A DNA stretch of 9,210 nucleotides, taken from positions 1 to 9,210 of the forward strand of contig JBBSQE010000130.1 in NCBI GenBank assembly GCA_038258095.1. The letters run 5' to 3'. Made by a program: the position numbers and the translations under genes. The notes under the pieces are model-generated. The model was not told where the DNA came from. It saw nothing but the letters and a program-made list of their open reading frames with translations, and did not search any database. The DNA is from JBBSQE01 sp038258095. Its GTDB lineage: Bacteria > Actinomycetota > Thermoleophilia > Solirubrobacterales > 70-9. Positions within the stretch are counted from its first letter, which is position 1; every line of letters begins with the position of its first letter. Positions 6,906 through 9,210 of the stretch are shown piece after piece.

Positions 6906-7094
6906 CGGCTGCGAGAATCGGCGCTTGGCGTTGACCGCGAGAAATCGTCGTTTCGACCGCGCTCTCGACCGGTTCGAGGCTTCCATGAATCGAAACGAGC
7001 AGGCCTTCGATCGCAATACCTTCGCGCCCAGAGGGGCGCCATCCTCGCCCGGATCGACGAGATGCCTGGAGGCGGAGCTTCTCCCCCAGCCTGA
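6880..7094 (+). pseudogene. probable frameshifted remnant of a small coiled-coil protein gene
   Basis: Two adjacent plus-strand frames carry complementary pieces of one protein type. In frame 1 (stop at 6877-6879, then open) the stretch TARNRRFDRALDRFEASMNR, continuing as NEQAFDRN to about 7017, is charged and heptad-like. In frame 3, from about 7014 to the TGA at 7092-7094, LRAQRGAILARIDEMPGG looks like the C-terminal end of the same kind of protein. I recall small actinobacterial coiled-coil proteins that begin with R/F/E/D-rich helices and end in a similar Q-x-AIL-x-xLD-x-L stretch, usually about 100 residues or more, but this is unchecked. The likely history is a deletion with frameshift near 7017-7026. 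No ATG or ribosome site is obvious; a TTG at 6925 is the only candidate start. Each frame alone is short and could be chance. Confidence 0.33.
6900..6919. repeat. perfect 8-bp palindrome, operator-like
   Basis: GATTCTCG (6900-6907), GCTG, CGAGAATC (6912-6919). All eight arm positions match, and the arms have lower GC than their surroundings. It sits where the -10/+1 region of the TTGACA promoter would be, a usual place for a repressor site. It could equally be a small RNA hairpin; no T-run follows. Confidence 0.45.
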
Positions 7095-7095
7095 G

Positions 7096-7112
7096 CGCCG
7101 GTTCGCCGGGCG
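7096..7112 (-). terminator. weak hairpin just after ilvC
   Basis: On the minus strand, 12 bases after the ilvC stop, CCGG-CGAA-CCGG forms a 4-bp stem extended by two pairs across a bulge. There is no T-run. It is a marginal candidate for the ilvC terminator; the larger hairpin at 6804-6835 may do this job instead. Confidence 0.2.
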
Positions 7113-7124
7113 GCCGAGCCTCGG

Positions 7125-8126
7125 CTAAAACTCGGTGTCGATCCAGGGCATCATGCCCCGGAGGTCCTTGCCGACCTTCTCGACCTGGGTGCCCTTGGCC
7201 TCTTCGCGCATGCGGTCGAAGTTCTCTCCGCCGGCCCGGTTCTCGGCGATCCACTCCTTGGCGAAGTCGCCAGCCTGGATCTCGGAGAGGATCTGCTTCA
7301 TCGCCGCCCGGGACTCGTCGCCGATGACGCGAGGTCCGCGGGTCATGTCGCCGTACTCGGCCGTGTTGGAGATCGAGTAGCGCATGCCCTGGATCCCCTT
7401 CTCATACATCAGGTCGACGATCAGCTTCAACTCGTGGAGGCACTCGAAGTAGGCGAGTCGCTCGTCGTATCCCGCCTCGACCAGAGTCTCGAACCCGGCC
7501 TGCACCAACTCGGTGGCCCCGCCGCACAGAACGGCCTGCTCGCCGAAGAGATCGGTCTCGCACTCGTCCTTGAAGGTCGTCTCGATCGTCCCGCCGCGAC
7601 CGCCGCCGATCGCGCTCGCGTAGGCGAGGACGAGGTCGTGGGCGTTCCCGGTGGCGTCCTGGTGAACGGCCATCAGGCACGGCACGCCGGCGCCCTCCTC
7701 GTACTGGCGGCGGACGAGGTGGCCCGGACCCTTCGGGGCGACCATGCCGATGTCGACGCCGGGGGGCGGCTCGATCTGGCCGAAGTGGATCGCGAAGCCG
7801 TGGGCGAACATCAGGAGGTTCCCCTCGGCGATGCCGTCCGCGATGTCCTCTGACCAGATGTCGGCCTGGCGCTCGTCGGGCAACAGGACCATGACGATGT
7901 CCCCGCGGCTGGCGGCGTCGGCGACGTCGAGCACCTCGAGGCCGTGCTCCTCGGCGTCCTTGCGGCTCGAAGAGTTGGGCCTGAGGCCCACGACCACAGT
8001 CGCGCCGGAGTCCTTCAGGTTGAGCGCGTGGGCATGGCCCTGAGAGCCATAACCGAGGATCGCGACGGTCTTGCCGTCGAGGAGCGCGAGGTCAGCGTCA
8101 GCGTCGTAAAAGATGTCTTTGGGCAT
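7125..8126 (-). CDS. ilvC: ketol-acid reductoisomerase, class I
   Basis: Mg2+- and NADPH-dependent isomerisation and reduction of 2-acetolactate or 2-aceto-2-hydroxybutyrate, the second step common to valine, leucine and isoleucine synthesis; cytosolic. The 333 residues match the short class I enzyme. The Rossmann loop is GYGSQG (25-30), and the following loop GLRPNSSSRKD (47-57) has the serines expected for binding the NADPH phosphate. His109 (FAHGFAIHFG) and Lys132 (APKGPGH) are in place. The metal ligands are Asp192 and Glu196 (TDLFGEQ) and Glu228 and Glu232 (FECLHE), and the substrate serine is Ser253 (YSISNTAEYGD). The ATG start gives the usual MPKDIFYDADADL N-terminus. No Shine-Dalgarno is visible; a TAGCAT box lies 8 nt upstream. 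It follows menE by 42 bp on the same strand; ilvB, ilvN and other ilv/leu genes are not in the window. Confidence 0.98.
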   Translation of the reverse strand: MPKDIFYDADADLALLDGKTVAILGYGSQGHAHALNLKDSGATVVVGLRPNSSSRKDAEEHGLEVLDVADAASRGDIVMVLLPDERQADIWSEDIADGIAEGNLLMFAHGFAIHFGQIEPPPGVDIGMVAPKGPGHLVRRQYEEGAGVPCLMAVHQDATGNAHDLVLAYASAIGGGRGGTIETTFKDECETDLFGEQAVLCGGATELVQAGFETLVEAGYDERLAYFECLHELKLIVDLMYEKGIQGMRYSISNTAEYGDMTRGPRVIGDESRAAMKQILSEIQAGDFAKEWIAENRAGGENFDRMREEAKGTQVEKVGKDLRGMMPWIDTEF

Positions 8127-8134
8127 GGCGGGCG

Positions 8135-8140
8135 ATGCTA
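8135..8140 (-). promoter_or_regulatory. candidate -10 box for a leaderless ilvC mRNA
   Basis: TAGCAT on the minus strand ends 8 nt before the ilvC ATG; the gap is CGCCCGCC, with no ribosome site. A start of transcription 6-8 nt after the box would fall almost on the ATG. A TTGACC nearby is only 3 nt from the box and cannot be its -35. Confidence 0.38.
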
Positions 8141-8168
8141 GTGGGTCAACTGAGAGGGCGGCGGGCTC

Positions 8169-9210
8169 CTAGCGCAGCGCCCTGCGCAGCAGCTTCCCCG
8201 AAGGCGTCCTCGGCAGCGCCGATGCCATCTCGATCCTCTTCGGCACCTTGAACGGTGCGAGCGAGTCGGCGCAGTGCCGGCGGAGATCATCGACGTCCGC
8301 CTCCGCCTCTCCCGAGAGGACGACCACGGCCGTGACGGCCTGCTGCCACTCGGGATCCTCGCGGCCGACGACGGCCGCTTCCAGGACCTCGGGGTGTCGC
8401 ATCAGGACAGCCTCGACCTCGGCTGGCGCGATGTTCTCCCCTCCGCTGACGATCAGGTCGTCGATCCGGTCCTGGACATAGAGGAAGCCCTCCTCGTCGA
8501 TCCGGCCGAGATCCCCGGTGTGGAGCCAGCCGTCGGCATCCGCCGCCCCCTGCGCGACCGTCGGCCCCTGGACGAGGATCTCGCCGTCTGAGATGCGGAG
8601 GTGCGTGGTCAAGAGCGGCCGCCCGGCCGAGCCGATCTTCCGCGCCGCGTCGGCGGCGGCCAGCGTCGTAACCTGCGAAGCCGTCTCGGTCAGACCATAG
8701 GTCTGGACGACGGTGGCGCCCCGCCCGAGTGCCTCCCCGAGCACATCCGGAGGGACCGGGCCGCCCCCGACGAGGATCACCCGGGGCGACGACAGGTCGG
8801 CGGCGGCCTCGAGCAGGCGCGAGAGCATGGTGGTGACCAGGGAGACCACGGTGATCCCATCGTCGGCGAGAGATGCGGCGACCCGATCGGTGTCGAAGCC
8901 GTCATGGAGGACGGCCGTGGTCCCGTAGATGACCGAGCGCATCACGATCGAGAGACCGGAAACGTGGCTGAGCGGAACGCAACAGAGCCAGCGGTCATCA
9001 GGGTGAACGCCGAGGTTGAAGGCGGACCCGACGGCCGACCAGAGGTGGTTTCCGTAGCTCAGGGCGATCGTCCGCGGCGCTCCGGTCGAGCCGCTGGTGA
9101 GGATGTGGCAGTGGATGTCATCGAGGTCGTGCTCACCGAGCAGCGGCAGGTCGGCCTCGGTCTGCGGGAGTTGGACGGCGTCATCGGAGAGGTCCACTTC
9201 GGGCCGCTCG
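8169..9210 (-). CDS. menE: o-succinylbenzoate-CoA ligase-like acyl-CoA synthetase, N-terminus beyond the window
   Basis: ANL-superfamily adenylating enzyme that would activate o-succinylbenzoate with ATP and CoA in menaquinone synthesis. The frame is open to the window edge; counting from the GTG at 9197, 342 residues are present and a few dozen may be missing. Motifs in order: LTSGSTGAPRTI (33-44, P-loop), VPLSHVSG (74-81), TYGLTETASQVTTL (166-179), GWLHTGDLG (223-231), DRIDDLIVSGGENIAPAEVE (243-262, hinge and A8), and TPSGKLLRRALR (331-342) with Lys335 as the adenylation lysine. The short length and the GLTETASQVTTL box favour MenE over long-chain or acetyl-CoA ligases. The P-loop reads PRT where most relatives have PKG. 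No other men gene lies in the window, so the substrate is inferred. It is followed by ilvC after 42 bp. Confidence 0.82.
   Translation of the reverse strand, partial: ERPEVDLSDDAVQLPQTEADLPLLGEHDLDDIHCHILTSGSTGAPRTIALSYGNHLWSAVGSAFNLGVHPDDRWLCCVPLSHVSGLSIVMRSVIYGTTAVLHDGFDTDRVAASLADDGITVVSLVTTMLSRLLEAAADLSSPRVILVGGGPVPPDVLGEALGRGATVVQTYGLTETASQVTTLAAADAARKIGSAGRPLLTTHLRISDGEILVQGPTVAQGAADADGWLHTGDLGRIDEEGFLYVQDRIDDLIVSGGENIAPAEVEAVLMRHPEVLEAAVVGREDPEWQQAVTAVVVLSGEAEADVDDLRRHCADSLAPFKVPKRIEMASALPRTPSGKLLRRALR

Noticed and set aside
5967..7016. Upstream extension of the serC frame (to 734 residues)
   Set aside because: The extra part is antisense to the DUF4389 gene and Arg-rich; SerC enzymes start close to ATG 5966.
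8127..8168. Attenuator or T-box leader before ilvC
   Set aside because: The gap after the menE stop is only 42 bp, with no room for a leader peptide, T-box or terminator/antiterminator pair.

Overview
The window reads as chromosomal DNA from a high-GC actinomycete. The phosphoserine aminotransferase is of the Mycobacterium/actinobacterial type, the menaquinone-type acyl-CoA ligase is short, and a DUF4389 protein and an RTX-repeat lipoprotein are present. Together these would fit Thermoleophilia/Solirubrobacterales or a neighbouring deep actinobacterial lineage; that placement is inferred from recalled protein style, not from a search. Nothing in it looks like a phage, IS element, CRISPR array or defence island. 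It is mainly housekeeping metabolism plus a few envelope genes.

Layout. Positions 1-143 are a gene-free leader with a short GC hairpin and a perfect Shine-Dalgarno. A 14-TM DHA2-type MFS exporter follows on the plus strand (144-1550). It converges, with only 15 bp between the stops, on a minus-strand cluster transcribed from about 5966 down to 1566: serC (phosphoserine aminotransferase), serA (phosphoglycerate dehydrogenase with ASB and ACT domains, overlapping serC by GTGA), a quinone-oxidoreductase-like MDR enzyme, and a small secreted lipoprotein with eight RTX nonapeptides that abuts the MDR gene with no spacer. Diverging from serC across 162 bp is a plus-strand tandem-DUF4389 membrane protein (6129-6788) with a clear Shine-Dalgarno and a strong hairpin just after its stop. 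The 336 bp between this gene and ilvC hold that hairpin, a TTGACA box, a perfect 8-bp palindrome and what looks like a frameshifted remnant of a small coiled-coil protein gene. The right end, on the minus strand, carries ilvC (ketol-acid reductoisomerase) preceded by menE-like (o-succinylbenzoate-CoA ligase), which runs off the window edge.

How the genes work together. SerA and SerC catalyse the first two steps of serine synthesis from 3-phosphoglycerate and are probably translationally coupled; serB is not in the window. IlvC serves valine, isoleucine and leucine synthesis, and the MenE-like ligase serves menaquinone synthesis if the call is right. The MDR oxidoreductase and the RTX lipoprotein appear to ride at the end of the ser transcript. 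serC and ilvC both lack a Shine-Dalgarno and have a TANNNT box 8-10 nt before the ATG, which suggests leaderless mRNAs.

I did not find a convincing undescribed system. The most useful leads are the decayed coiled-coil gene with its promoter/palindrome, the misfit between the exporter's Shine-Dalgarno and its start codon, and the qor-RTX lipoprotein pairing.
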